A stretch of DNA of 58,854 nt from CAZTZL01 sp964537715 (GCA_964537715.1 CAZIAH010000010.1:1-58854); one strand, 5' to 3'. Numbered from the stretch's first letter, positions 26,107 through 35,685 are shown. The notes: generated by a model from the letters alone, not told the origin. Numbers and translations are program-made.

Positions 26107-27479
26107 TTTTTCCTCCTCCTGCTGATTTTTCCAAATAATTTTCCGAATTTTTCCCAATGAATAAATGTCGTTTCATGAACGGTTTTTATCACCAGATAGA
26201 TACCCACTGCACCGACAAAGACATTTGGGCTCCACATCGCCACGACCGGACTGATGAATCCCCGGTCCGCTAACTGTTCGCCGCCGATGAGAAACGTCCA
26301 GTAGATCAGGAAAAAAATCAGACTTAATCCTCCTCCCGTAGCAAGACCTCCCTGACGCGCCATGATTCCCAGAGGGGCACCAATCAAAACAAAGACGATA
26401 CAAGCGACAGGAATCGAATACTTTTTGTGAATCTCGACACGTAACGCATTGATCGATTGCCGATAACTGCGCAACACTCTCAATTCATCATTTATTTTCT
26501 TCAACTGTTCTTCAACATGTGAGATCGCCCCCTTTTGTATTTTTGAGAATCGGGGCGAATACGCGAGATGGAGACTGTCTCTATTCTGGCTCAAAATTTC
26601 CGGCAGCAGAATGGATCTGAAATCGTTGCGGATCATATCCTGAATTCTCTTCTCTCTGAGATGAACAAACTTTTCTGACTTTTCTATATCTGCCTGCATC
26701 ATTTTTACATTTTTTTCACGGTCACCGCGATGTTCCGACTCACTTCTTTTCAATACCATGTCCGAAACCGAAATAGAAAGAACCTGACGTGCAAATTTCA
26801 ACCGCCTGTATTCTTCCAGATCGTGCGATCCCACTTCGTGAATTTCTCCATTATACAATGTGAAAATCAATCTTTCCTGTTCTTTGGAAAAATTCAGTTC
26901 TCCCTTTTCTGCAATGATCGTTTTGCTAAAACGGGGATCGCTTGTATCATGGATAATCACTCCCTTGAGAAGATCTCTTTTTTCATCGATATCGCGAACC
27001 AAAAGTGAATAATTGGGAATCTCATCGAAAAAAACATGAGGCTCCAGTGTCAATGTCGGCCGTTTCTTGGAAATATCAGAATAAAGGAGACGCACGCGGT
27101 GATTGAAATCAGGTAAGACACAATTGTTGAACCGTTCCATGAGAAACGCAAGCAGGCAGGCAATAATTAAAACCGGCAAGATCAACCGATAAATATTCAC
27201 TCCGCTGGCCTTCAGGGCCGAGATTTCATTGTCCGCAGAGAGTCTTCCAAAGGCCATCAATGTTGCAATGAGTACTGCCATGGGAATGGCAAGAGCGAGA
27301 ATCCAGGCCAGATTAAGAAAAAAGAATTCGATAATAATACCTGCACCGATTCCCTTACCCAGCAATTTTCCCAAATCACGAAAGACCACGTTGAGCAGAA
27401 ACACAAATATAATAGTCGATAATCCAAAGAAAAAAGGCCCGACATGTTCCCGAACGATGTATCGTAAAACGATGAACAT
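26103..27479 (-). CDS. lptF: LPS export ABC transporter permease LptF
   Basis: The second LPS-export permease, 458 residues. The N-terminal helices (VGPFFFGLSTIIFVFLLNVVF; LAWILALAIPMAVLIATLMAFG; LILPVLIIACLLAFLME) are followed by the DNEISALKASGVN coupling motif between helices 2 and 3. The periplasmic domain runs to about residue 345 and is longer than usual, with a predicted helical insertion (~230-340, rich in K/E/R). Three C-terminal helices follow. ATG 27479 has AGGTG just upstream. It is first in an lptF-lptG operon, divergent from sprA, and has a promoter at 27502-27530. Confidence 0.88.
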   Translation of the reverse strand: MFIVLRYIVREHVGPFFFGLSTIIFVFLLNVVFRDLGKLLGKGIGAGIIIEFFFLNLAWILALAIPMAVLIATLMAFGRLSADNEISALKASGVNIYRLILPVLIIACLLAFLMERFNNCVLPDFNHRVRLLYSDISKKRPTLTLEPHVFFDEIPNYSLLVRDIDEKRDLLKGVIIHDTSDPRFSKTIIAEKGELNFSKEQERLIFTLYNGEIHEVGSHDLEEYRRLKFARQVLSISVSDMVLKRSESEHRGDREKNVKMMQADIEKSEKFVHLREKRIQDMIRNDFRSILLPEILSQNRDSLHLAYSPRFSKIQKGAISHVEEQLKKINDELRVLRSYRQSINALRVEIHKKYSIPVACIVFVLIGAPLGIMARQGGLATGGGLSLIFFLIYWTFLIGGEQLADRGFISPVVAMWSPNVFVGAVGIYLVIKTVHETTFIHWEKFGKLFGKISRRRKN

Positions 27480-27501
27480 AATCACCTATTATTTAATTAA
27501 A

Positions 27502-27530
27502 AATATAGAAAATTGGCCCATTCTTTGCAA
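27502..27530 (-). promoter_or_regulatory. Sigma-70 promoter of lptF-lptG
   Basis: On the minus strand, TTGCAA (27525-27530) and TATATT (27502-27507) are 17 bases apart and end about 22 bases before the lptF start. Confidence 0.55.
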
Positions 27531-27616
27531 GTCCATTTTTAAAGTTACAATTTTTTGCTTGCAATTTTGATCGGAATATTTTATTTTTAAAGCACATTAA
27601 TAAGGAGAACTGCTTA

Positions 27617-27646
27617 TTGACATATTGATACTGGTCGTCATATAAA
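27617..27646 (+). promoter_or_regulatory. Probable promoter of sprA
   Basis: TTGACA (27617-27622) and TATAAA (27641-27646) with an 18-base spacer, in the divergent lptF/sprA gap. The expected transcript start (~27653) falls at the beginning of a perfect inverted repeat. Confidence 0.6.
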
Positions 27647-27650
27647 CACG

Positions 27651-27676
27651 TTTGCCAAATACAAAATTTTGGCAAA
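27651..27676 (+). promoter_or_regulatory. 5'-leader inverted repeat before sprA
   Basis: TTTGCCAAA (27651-27659) and TTTGGCAAA (27668-27676) form perfect 9-bp arms around an 8-base loop at the predicted transcript start. It could be an operator or a stabilising 5' hairpin; it is not followed by a T-run, so it is not a terminator. Confidence 0.6.
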
Positions 27677-27698
27677 GACAAATAACCAGTAAGTGCGT

Positions 27699-30600
27699 AT
27701 GGTTCACTACCACAAAAGGGGATCGAAATGCGTCGATTTATTGGCGGCCTTTTCGATCTTTTTTTTCTTACAGTTCTCCACCGCCCGTGCGGAAATTGGG
27801 CTTCGCATACCAGAACCCCGGTTCTTTCTCGCGCCCATTGTATCCCCACCGCAACAAATGGATTTTTCAATCAGCACGCCTTTCTCAATGATGCCGGTTC
27901 AATTTCCCCGGTCATTCATTCACAAGACAACGATCGATTCATCGGGTTCATACGTAATCATTGAACAACAGACGGATGACTACAATATCTTGCCTCCACG
28001 TTATCTGCCTTTCGAAGAATACATCAGCAAAAAATCTCAGCTCGAACTCCAGGCCAACTGGAAGGAATACATAAGAAACATGAATATCCGGAAAGAAGGG
28101 GTTACCAGAAAATCGACCGGATTGAAAATTGAAACCCCCAGGATAAAAAGCAAAACTTTCAAACGCGTCTTTGGAGGAGAAACCCTGAGTCTCAATGTGA
28201 CCGGAAACATTACCATTGACGGCAGCATGAGAAACGAAAAGAGAAGCCAGGTAAAAACGGCCACCACGCGCGCGCCCAACACCAATTTCCAGATGAAACA
28301 AACCCAGCGTTTCAAAGTAGAAGGGAAAATCGGCGAGAATGTTTCCGTGCTTGTGGACCAGGACAGCGAACGCCCCTTCGAATTCGAGAATGCAATCAAG
28401 TTGATTTACTCCAGCGACGAGGACGGCATCCTTCAAAGCTTCGAGGCCGGAAACGTGGCGCTCACTCTTCCCAGCACCCGGTTCGTGACCTTCAGTGCGC
28501 AGAACTCCGGGTTGTTCGGATTCAAATCCAAATTCAAGATCGGCGGACTGGATATTACGGCCATTGCCAGCATGGAAAAGGGGGAGAAAAAGAAACTCTC
28601 TCTAAAAGGAGGCAAAGAGGATCAGAAATATATTATACATGACTATGAATATAAAAAGAACACCTACTTTTTTCTCGGTTCAAGTTACCGGGAAATGTAT
28701 CCCAAACTGGACGGTCAGGGCAACCATTTCTTTTACGAAGACAGCGTGATTACGGACCTTCTTGTTTACAAATCAGACGTGAATTATGAAAACAAAATGG
28801 GCTCTATTCTCGGATGGGCCGTTCTTGATCCTGCACATCCGGATTCCAGCCAAAACACCGATGAAAGCTACAAGGGATATTTCCTCCGGCTCGAACCGAG
28901 TGAATATTACTTCAATGCCGAACTCGGCTTTATCGCGCTCAACCAGTCCCTGCAAACCAGCGAAGTGCTCGCTGTGGCTTACTGGCCTGCTAAAGGAAAA
29001 GTGGTTGGAGATACAACTAACGCGATTTTTAAAATCATCAAACCTAGAAATCCGGATCCAAAATATAAAGCAACATGGAGTCTGGAATGGAAAAATGTCT
29101 ATTCCCTCGGCGGACGTGACATCCAACGGGAAGGATTCGATCTCAAACTCTATTATAAACCTCCCTCCGGCGATCCACAGGAATCCATTGAAGTAGATGG
29201 GCAAGCAAAAGGATATCTCGAAATTTTCGGTCTCGACAACATCAACGAGGCGGGCGATGCGGAACCGGACAATGTTATCGACATCGATCCCAACATTCTC
29301 AATTTGAGCCGCGGGGAATTGATCTTTCCCAATCTTCGCCCGTTCGATCCGGATACAACGATTACTGATCTCAAATATCCTTTTCCGGATGAAATGAACG
29401 ACAAGCGCGTTTCAGCGATCTATGACACGACCAGCACCAGTTATATCAACGGGGAAAGCAAATTCTACATGGAGGCCAATTCCTCGAGACGCAGCCCGAA
29501 CTATTCTCTCGGCATCAACGTCATCGAAGGCTCTGAAGAGGTCATCCTGAACGGAAGAACACTGAAAAAGGACCAGGACTATATCATCGACTATTTCTCT
29601 GGACAGCTCACCCTACTGACCGAAGATGCCACGGACCCGAATGCCAGTCTGGATATCAACTACGAGTCCCAGCAGCTCTTCTCCATCGATAAAAAAACCC
29701 TTATGGGTGCACGGGCCGAATACACGCTCTTCGATGAAGGAAACAATCGCTCGTTCATCGGCGCGACTCTTCTGTACTTAAACCAAAAAACCATCGAACA
29801 GCGGGTTCGCGTGGGCAAAGGACCCATGCGAAATTTAGTCTGGGACGTGAACACGGCGCTCCAGTACGAACCCAAATTTTTGACCCCCGCTCTGGACAAA
29901 CTTCCCCTTCTCAATGTGAATCAGCCCTCCAGCATCACTTTCGAGGGAGAACTTGCCCAGATCATTCCCAATCCCAATACATTGAACAATGAATCTACCG
30001 GCGATTTCGACGGCGTGGCCTATCTGGATGATTTCGAGGGAGCCAAACGGGAAACGCCTCTCGGCATCACCTATTCGGGCTGGGGTCCCTGTTCTCCACC
30101 CACCACTTTGGAAAACGCGGTGGCTTCTCTTGCCCAAAGGGGACACTTGATCTGGTACAATCCTTACGGACAAGTGGCCATCAAAGAAATCTGGCCGGAC
30201 AGGGAAGTCACAACCAACTACGGCGGATCGACCCGGACCCACGTTCTCAATTTAGAATTTACACCCAATCCGGATGCTGCGCCAATCACCTCTTCCTGGG
30301 GCGGCATTCAAAGATGGCTCTCCTCCGGCTACGCAGATCAAACCGACAGCCGCTATCTCGAAGTCTGGGTCAAAGGAGACGCGGGCCGCCTGAATGTCGA
30401 CATGGGAAGAATTTCCGAGGACGCCATTCCCAATAAAAAATTAAACACGGAGGACAAACGCCGGGGAGGAATTCGAAATAACCTGTTGGACGACGACGAA
30501 GATACGGGACTGGACGGCATGTTTGGTTCGGACCCGCCCGAACTCTTCTATCCCCACGAAGAGGCTCACGTCTCTGTCAGCAATGGCAAAGTCTACGGAA

Positions 30601-33600
30601 CACCCTACGATTTCTGGGATATAGACGGAGACAGCACAAAAAGCGAAAACGAACCCTGGAGTTACGACAACTGGTCCTACAAGAGCGCCAGCGGAAATTA
30701 CGATCACATCAACGGAACCGAAAACAACAGGAACGCGAGTACCCTCATTTCTCCAGACCGAGAAGATTTGGACGGGAGCGGCGATGTTGATCTAAGCAAC
30801 GATTATTTCGAGTTCAGTTTTTCGCTGGATAAAACCAGTCTCGACACCGCTTATATCGGAGGGGGCAAGGGAAATCCCTATGGATGGCGGCTCTACAGAA
30901 TTCCTTTGAATGAACCGACCCGAATCATCGGAAGTCCGGATTGGTCACACATCAAATATGTCCGGGTCTGGGTCGACAGTGTCATGCAGAAAACAGAAAT
31001 TTCGATCGCGGAAATCAATCTTGCCGGCAACGAATGGAAGCTCAGGGGGGTCGCACTGGACGACACATCCACATACGATCTTTCCAACGACTCCACGATG
31101 ACCATTGCCGTGATCAACACGCATGACAATCCCGAGTATGTGGCGCCTCCCGGTGTCGAGGGCGTCATCGATCCGATTCAGCGAATCCGGTCGAAAGAAC
31201 AATCTCTGGTCATCCGTCTGGATAATCTCGAACCTGGAACCGCGGCCAAAGCCCAGAAACAGTTTTACCAACCCGAAAATCTGATCAACTACAAAGAAAT
31301 GAAAATGTTCGTTCATGGCGGAAATGCATACAACGCACTCCCGACCGATACGACCATCGAGTTCTTTCTCCAGTGGGGTTCGGATATGAACAATTACTAC
31401 GAAGTTCAGTTGCCTGTTTTCCCGGGATGGGACAAACACAATAACATAGAAATTGCTTTCGAAACATTGAGCCGATTAAAAATTCAAATGTCATCGACAA
31501 ACCGGGATACCATTGAAGAACTCCAGTCTAACGGCCACACAATCCGTGTGATTGGAAGTCCCTCTCTTACCAATGTGCGGCAATTGACTATTGGAATTAA
31601 AAATAAAGGTACAACACCATTTTCGGGCGAAATCTGGATTGATGAACTCCGCCTTTCTAATGTTCGAAAAGACAAAGGCATGGCCATGCGTGCCAGGGCA
31701 GATATCCGCCTGTCCGACTTTATCACGTTGGTTGGTGAATACAACCGCAAGGACGCGGATTTTCATACGATCAACGAACGGTTTGGAACGGGCAACAACT
31801 CGGTGGGCGGCCAGATAAACATGTCGATTCAGCTGCACAAACTTTTACCATCGAACTGGGGTCTGTCCATTCCCATTACCGCAAACTACTCAAAGACCAA
31901 CGATACGCCTAAATTTCTACCGGGAAGCGACATCCTGGTCAATCGATCCACGGTGACGGACGATTCCCTCTGGGAAGCGATCAAATCGATCAACGAACAA
32001 AAAGGAGCCAGTCTGAGCATTTCAAAGCAGACAAAATCAAGAAATTTCTGGATTCGGTACCTAATCGATCCAATACGGACAAGCTTCAGTTATTCACAAA
32101 ATGATTTGAGCAACTCCCAGACCAAATACTCGAAGAGCATTGGTTATCACGGCTCTTTAAGCTACGGCCTCAATTTCGGAAATCAGTTTTACTGGCTACC
32201 CCTGAAATGGGTAGGACGAAAGGGGCTGCTCGGCAAACTTGCCAAGACCAAATTTTACTACATGCCCTCAAATATCAATTTAAAATTCGATGGCTCTGAC
32301 AACAACAAGGATTCTGAGACACGTAGCGGTATTCCGAGCAATGTGGAAACATCGACCTACTCACGAAGCTTTTCCACCGGGTATACGATGTTTCAGACAC
32401 TCTCTTTCGATTATTCCCGTTCAATTAGTTCGGACATGCGCTATGCTAGATGGGCGGACGTATTCTCGACTTTCGATCCCGGAGAAAAAACCTCGATCAA
32501 CCAGCAAGTGGGATACACTTTCAATCCCTCCATATTCTCCTGGTTGACCCATACATTGAAATACAATGCGAATTACCGCTGGAACAACAACCTTCAGATG
32601 AAAAACAAGGGCACAGGACAAAGTGCCAGCATTGCAACCTCGTTTTCTGTGACCGGAAACCTTAACCCTCAAAACTTTGTGAAATCATTCAAGAAAAAAA
32701 GCACTTCCAGATCCCCTCGTAGAATACGGAAACCGACACCCAGTCAGCAAAAGGAACAGAAAGAACCCAAAAAGGAAAACGACCATCAGGGTATTCCCCT
32801 TTCTGCGATTTTTTCACGGTTCGGTAAACTCCTTGATATGATCGATCCGATTTCTATTTCGATTTCAAGGAATAACTCAGCGGCCAATTATGGCATTCTG
32901 GGAACACCTTCTTTCGGATACCAGATCGGAGCCACGATGGATCCCGGTGTGGAGATCTCTGATAATCTCACATCTGACCGGAATTCCACGAAACAGGACA
33001 AGCGGTTTTCTATGCGTTCCGGCCTCAAATTGAGTTCGAAAATCAGTATTAAATTCGATTACGACTATTCCGATTCGAAGAGCCATCTCACACAGACCAC
33101 AGGTACCGTATCGAAATCGGCTCTACTTATCAAAGACAAAGCCGTGCCGTTCCCAAACTGGTCCGTACAATGGAGAGGGCTTGAAGGTCTGCCGCTGTTG
33201 AAACAATTCACCAAATCAGTTTCTTTAACCCATACTTTTTCGGGTAAAATGACCCAAACCTGGAACGACAACAGAAACAATAAAACAAGAGAAACTATTA
33301 ATAAGAGTTTCAACCCTCTTGTTGGGCTCTCTTTCTCTTTTAAAAACGGAATGTCCGCAAATGTTCAATATTCAACCGGAGAAGATTTAACCACACAGCT
33401 CAGTTATGGCAAGGGAAAAACCAAAACCCCTTCTTCAAGCCTCACGATTTCCGCAAATTATTCCAAATCCGGGGGATTCAAATTGCCGTTCTTTGGAGGG
33501 AAAAAACTGGAAAACAACATCGATTTTACTCTGAGTTTTACCCGGAGCAAAAATTCGATGTTCCAGAGTCAGGACGCTTCGGATTCTTTCCAGGAAATGT

Positions 33601-33767
33601 CGAATACGGAAAACTGGTCTCTCCAGCCAAAAATCAGTTACACATTCACGCAAACCGTACGCGGAAGTATGTATTTCGAATTCGGCGAACGTAAGGATAT
33701 AAAAATGGGAAGCACCAAAATTACCGCATTCGGCGTAAATGCCAACATCTCTCTGGCGGGCGGCTAA
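27699..33767 (+). CDS. sprA: Cell-surface protein SprA (type IX secretion system outer-membrane translocon)
   Basis: SprA is the very large outer-membrane beta-barrel through which type IX secretion cargo crosses. This copy has ~2022 residues, somewhat shorter than Bacteroidetes examples. A signal peptide comes first (basic HYHKRGSK, then LLAAFSIFFFLQFSTARA). Two SprA-type repeats contain the LSLNVTGNITIDG and VSVLVDQDSERPFEFENAIKLIY patterns and many alternating beta segments. An acidic central part has calcium-binding-like DREDLDGSGDVDLSNDYFEF and DFWDIDGDSTKSENEP. The C-terminal half is Ser/Thr/Asn-rich barrel strands ending in GVNANISLAGG. ATG 27699 is preferred to a GTG two codons earlier. 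It stands alone between divergent lptF and rsmI. No other type IX genes are in the window. Confidence 0.92.
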   Translation: MVHYHKRGSKCVDLLAAFSIFFFLQFSTARAEIGLRIPEPRFFLAPIVSPPQQMDFSISTPFSMMPVQFPRSFIHKTTIDSSGSYVIIEQQTDDYNILPPRYLPFEEYISKKSQLELQANWKEYIRNMNIRKEGVTRKSTGLKIETPRIKSKTFKRVFGGETLSLNVTGNITIDGSMRNEKRSQVKTATTRAPNTNFQMKQTQRFKVEGKIGENVSVLVDQDSERPFEFENAIKLIYSSDEDGILQSFEAGNVALTLPSTRFVTFSAQNSGLFGFKSKFKIGGLDITAIASMEKGEKKKLSLKGGKEDQKYIIHDYEYKKNTYFFLGSSYREMYPKLDGQGNHFFYEDSVITDLLVYKSDVNYENKMGSILGWAVLDPAHPDSSQNTDESYKGYFLRLEPSEYYFNAELGFIALNQSLQTSEVLAVAYWPAKGKVVGDTTNAIFKIIKPRNPDPKYKATWSLEWKNVYSLGGRDIQREGFDLKLYYKPPSGDPQESIEVDGQAKGYLEIFGLDNINEAGDAEPDNVIDIDPNILNLSRGELIFPNLRPFDPDTTITDLKYPFPDEMNDKRVSAIYDTTSTSYINGESKFYMEANSSRRSPNYSLGINVIEGSEEVILNGRTLKKDQDYIIDYFSGQLTLLTEDATDPNASLDINYESQQLFSIDKKTLMGARAEYTLFDEGNNRSFIGATLLYLNQKTIEQRVRVGKGPMRNLVWDVNTALQYEPKFLTPALDKLPLLNVNQPSSITFEGELAQIIPNPNTLNNESTGDFDGVAYLDDFEGAKRETPLGITYSGWGPCSPPTTLENAVASLAQRGHLIWYNPYGQVAIKEIWPDREVTTNYGGSTRTHVLNLEFTPNPDAAPITSSWGGIQRWLSSGYADQTDSRYLEVWVKGDAGRLNVDMGRISEDAIPNKKLNTEDKRRGGIRNNLLDDDEDTGLDGMFGSDPPELFYPHEEAHVSVSNGKVYGTPYDFWDIDGDSTKSENEPWSYDNWSYKSASGNYDHINGTENNRNASTLISPDREDLDGSGDVDLSNDYFEFSFSLDKTSLDTAYIGGGKGNPYGWRLYRIPLNEPTRIIGSPDWSHIKYVRVWVDSVMQKTEISIAEINLAGNEWKLRGVALDDTSTYDLSNDSTMTIAVINTHDNPEYVAPPGVEGVIDPIQRIRSKEQSLVIRLDNLEPGTAAKAQKQFYQPENLINYKEMKMFVHGGNAYNALPTDTTIEFFLQWGSDMNNYYEVQLPVFPGWDKHNNIEIAFETLSRLKIQMSSTNRDTIEELQSNGHTIRVIGSPSLTNVRQLTIGIKNKGTTPFSGEIWIDELRLSNVRKDKGMAMRARADIRLSDFITLVGEYNRKDADFHTINERFGTGNNSVGGQINMSIQLHKLLPSNWGLSIPITANYSKTNDTPKFLPGSDILVNRSTVTDDSLWEAIKSINEQKGASLSISKQTKSRNFWIRYLIDPIRTSFSYSQNDLSNSQTKYSKSIGYHGSLSYGLNFGNQFYWLPLKWVGRKGLLGKLAKTKFYYMPSNINLKFDGSDNNKDSETRSGIPSNVETSTYSRSFSTGYTMFQTLSFDYSRSISSDMRYARWADVFSTFDPGEKTSINQQVGYTFNPSIFSWLTHTLKYNANYRWNNNLQMKNKGTGQSASIATSFSVTGNLNPQNFVKSFKKKSTSRSPRRIRKPTPSQQKEQKEPKKENDHQGIPLSAIFSRFGKLLDMIDPISISISRNNSAANYGILGTPSFGYQIGATMDPGVEISDNLTSDRNSTKQDKRFSMRSGLKLSSKISIKFDYDYSDSKSHLTQTTGTVSKSALLIKDKAVPFPNWSVQWRGLEGLPLLKQFTKSVSLTHTFSGKMTQTWNDNRNNKTRETINKSFNPLVGLSFSFKNGMSANVQYSTGEDLTTQLSYGKGKTKTPSSSLTISANYSKSGGFKLPFFGGKKLENNIDFTLSFTRSKNSMFQSQDASDSFQEMSNTENWSLQPKISYTFTQTVRGSMYFEFGERKDIKMGSTKITAFGVNANISLAGG

Positions 33768-33851
33768 AATCAAACTTCCCAAAGAAAAATCTTTCGCCTC
33801 GTTCCACAATCTGAGATGACATAGAGTAACTATCATTATATCACGGTGACC

Positions 33852-33880
33852 TTGACTTTTTACCATATTATTCTTATTTT
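33852..33880 (+). promoter_or_regulatory. Probable promoter of rsmI operon
   Basis: TTGACT (33852-33857) and TATTTT (33875-33880), spacer 17, in the 223-base gap after sprA. It lies just before a strong inverted repeat. Confidence 0.5.
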
Positions 33881-33893
33881 AATTAGCTTAGAT

Positions 33894-33918
33894 CGAAATA
33901 GATATTCAATCTATTTCG
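33894..33918 (+). promoter_or_regulatory. Perfect 10-bp stem-loop in the rsmI leader
   Basis: CGAAATAGAT and ATCTATTTCG pair perfectly around the loop ATTCA. No T-run follows, so it is an operator or leader structure rather than an intrinsic terminator. Confidence 0.65.
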
Positions 33919-33990
33919 CGGCAAAAAGAATATATCTGCTTTCTCCGAACGTACGGAAGCAAAGCGATTGTTTATTAAACAGGGATTCTT

Positions 33991-34683
33991 TTGAGTGATG
34001 ATTTTAGAACCGGAACGCTCTACCTGGTCAGCACACCCATCGGCAATCTTGAAGACATTACATTGAGGGCGCTCCGTATTCTCAAAGAAGTAGATATCGT
34101 CGCGGCCGAAGACACTCGAAGAACCGGCCTTCTGCTGAAGCATTTCAATATCAAAAGCGCTTTGGAAAGCTATCACGATTACAACAAGGAAAAGAAGACT
34201 CCCCATCTCCTGAACCTGCTATCCAAAGGACGAACCATCGCTGTGGTTTCGGATGCTGGAACGCCAGGAATTTCCGACCCGGCATACTATCTGGTCAAAC
34301 GGGCCGTTCAGACCGGGATCACCGTCAGTCCGGTTCCAGGAGCAACTGCAGTCGTTGCCTCTTTGATCGTATCCGGTCTTCCTACTGACCGTTTCGTATT
34401 CGATGGATTTTTGCCGCCCAAAAAGGGAAGGAAAACAAGACTCGAGCAATTGAAGGGTGAAAACAGAACCCTTATTCTTTATGAGGCGCCGCACCGGTTA
34501 GTTCGAACATTGAACGATTTATTAAATGTGTTCGGGAACCGTCACATTACCGTTTGTAGAGAAATGACGAAAAAATTTGAGGAAATCATTCGGGGAACCC
34601 TCACGGAAATCATTGCAATCTTTTCCCAACGGGACGTCCGGGGAGAAATTGTTCTTGTGATCGAAGGATGTGAAAAAAAATGA
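33991..34683 (+). CDS. rsmI: 16S rRNA (cytidine1402-2'-O)-methyltransferase RsmI
   Basis: A SAM-dependent tetrapyrrole-methylase-fold enzyme that 2'-O-methylates C1402 of 16S rRNA; 230 residues. The N-terminal GTLYLVSTPIGNLEDITLRAL is the family signature, AEDTRRTGLLL and VSDAGTPGISDPAYYLV are the SAM pocket, and VPGATAVVASLIVSGLP, GFLPPKKGRKTRL and YEAPHRLVRTL follow as expected. It is shorter than E. coli RsmI and lacks the extra C-terminal domain. The start is TTG 33991 with AGGGA five bases upstream. Its stop overlaps the next gene's start (ATGA). Confidence 0.95.
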   Translation: MSDDFRTGTLYLVSTPIGNLEDITLRALRILKEVDIVAAEDTRRTGLLLKHFNIKSALESYHDYNKEKKTPHLLNLLSKGRTIAVVSDAGTPGISDPAYYLVKRAVQTGITVSPVPGATAVVASLIVSGLPTDRFVFDGFLPPKKGRKTRLEQLKGENRTLILYEAPHRLVRTLNDLLNVFGNRHITVCREMTKKFEEIIRGTLTEIIAIFSQRDVRGEIVLVIEGCEKK

Positions 34684-35306
34684 AAAACCACATTGCAACG
34701 GGCCTGATTCCGAAACGCATTAAGGATCTCTATCTTGCAAAACTCGACATTCTCGTCCGTTTGGCAATGAAATTGAACATTCATCCCAATACATTTACAA
34801 CCTTGGGATTTTTTCTGAGCTGCGCCGCCGCTTATCTTGTCGCAACAGGCATGTATCGCCTAGCCGCATGTCTGCTTCTGTTCGGAGGAATGTTTGACAA
34901 CATCGACGGACAATATGCAAGAGCCATAAAAAAAACCACCAAATTTGGCGCCCTTTACGATTCGACATTGGACAGATACAGCGAAGTGATCTTCTTTTTC
35001 GGTATGGCCTTCTATTTCATCCGCCACAGCTGGTATTTAACATCCATATTCGTCGCAATCGGTCTGGGAGGATCCTTAATGGTGAGCTACATCCGGGCCA
35101 GGGCCGAGGGATTGGGATTCAAATGTGAAGTCGGCTTTATGCAGCGGGCGGAGAGAATCGTTTTGCTCAGTGCGGGTGGATTGATCCATTTGTATGCACT
35201 CGTGACCGTCGTCTGGATCATAGCGATACTTTCGAATTTCACGGCCGTCCAAAGACTCTTTCATATTTGGAAAGTGGACAACCAAAGCAGTCCCTCACCG
35301 AATTAA
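34680..35306 (+). CDS. CDP-alcohol phosphatidyltransferase (possible inositol-phosphate lipid synthase)
   Basis: A 208-residue membrane enzyme that displaces CMP from a CDP-lipid with an alcohol. The complete catalytic motif D-G-x2-A-R-x8-G-x3-D-x3-D is read in DNIDGQYARAI, followed by KFGALYDSTLDRYSE. Several membrane helices surround it (for example LGFFLSCAAAYLVATG and SIFVAIGLGGSLMVSYI). The alcohol substrate cannot be set from the motif, but an inositol-3-phosphate synthase is encoded at 9029, so transfer of inositol phosphate is plausible; PgsA- or PssA-like roles remain possible. It overlaps the rsmI stop by four bases. Confidence 0.88.
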   Translation: MKNHIATGLIPKRIKDLYLAKLDILVRLAMKLNIHPNTFTTLGFFLSCAAAYLVATGMYRLAACLLLFGGMFDNIDGQYARAIKKTTKFGALYDSTLDRYSEVIFFFGMAFYFIRHSWYLTSIFVAIGLGGSLMVSYIRARAEGLGFKCEVGFMQRAERIVLLSAGGLIHLYALVTVVWIIAILSNFTAVQRLFHIWKVDNQSSPSPN

Positions 35307-35325
35307 AAATACAGGAGAGCCATAG

Positions 35326-35685
35326 ATGCTCCGACATATGCTTCTCTCAAAAATTCATCGGGCAACCGTTACTTCAGCCAATCTCAATTACGAAGGTTCC
35401 ATTACCATTGATGAGACACTGATGAAAGCTGCCAATATTCTGCCCTATGAACGTGTCCAGATTCTCAATATCAATAACGGAACACGGGCAGAAACATATG
35501 CCATCGAAGGTCAAAAAGACAGCGGGGAAATCGTAATGAACGGGGCTATCGCAAGAATCGCACAGGTCGGGGATATCGTGATCATTCTGTCCTACGGGTT
35601 CGTCGAAGAAGCACAGGCAAAAAAGATGCATGCGAAGATTATTCATGTGGATCAGAAAAACAAAATTATAAAGATAGACAATTGA
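35326..35685 (+). CDS. panD: Aspartate 1-decarboxylase proenzyme
   Basis: Makes beta-alanine for pantothenate and coenzyme A. The 119-residue proenzyme cuts itself between Gly24 and Ser25 (NYEGSITID) to create the pyruvoyl cofactor. Lys9 and the NNGTRAETYAI segment match the active-site pattern, and NGAIARIAQVGDIVIILSYG is the conserved core. It sits 19 bases after the CDP-alcohol transferase gene, with AGGAGAG upstream. No panB or panC is in the window. Confidence 0.96.
   Translation: MLRHMLLSKIHRATVTSANLNYEGSITIDETLMKAANILPYERVQILNINNGTRAETYAIEGQKDSGEIVMNGAIARIAQVGDIVIILSYGFVEEAQAKKMHAKIIHVDQKNKIIKIDN

Noticed and set aside
26107..26157. Longer LptG start at TTG 26157
   Set aside because: It would overlap lptF by 55 bases; TTG 26106 has a strong AGGAGG and the usual 4-base overlap.
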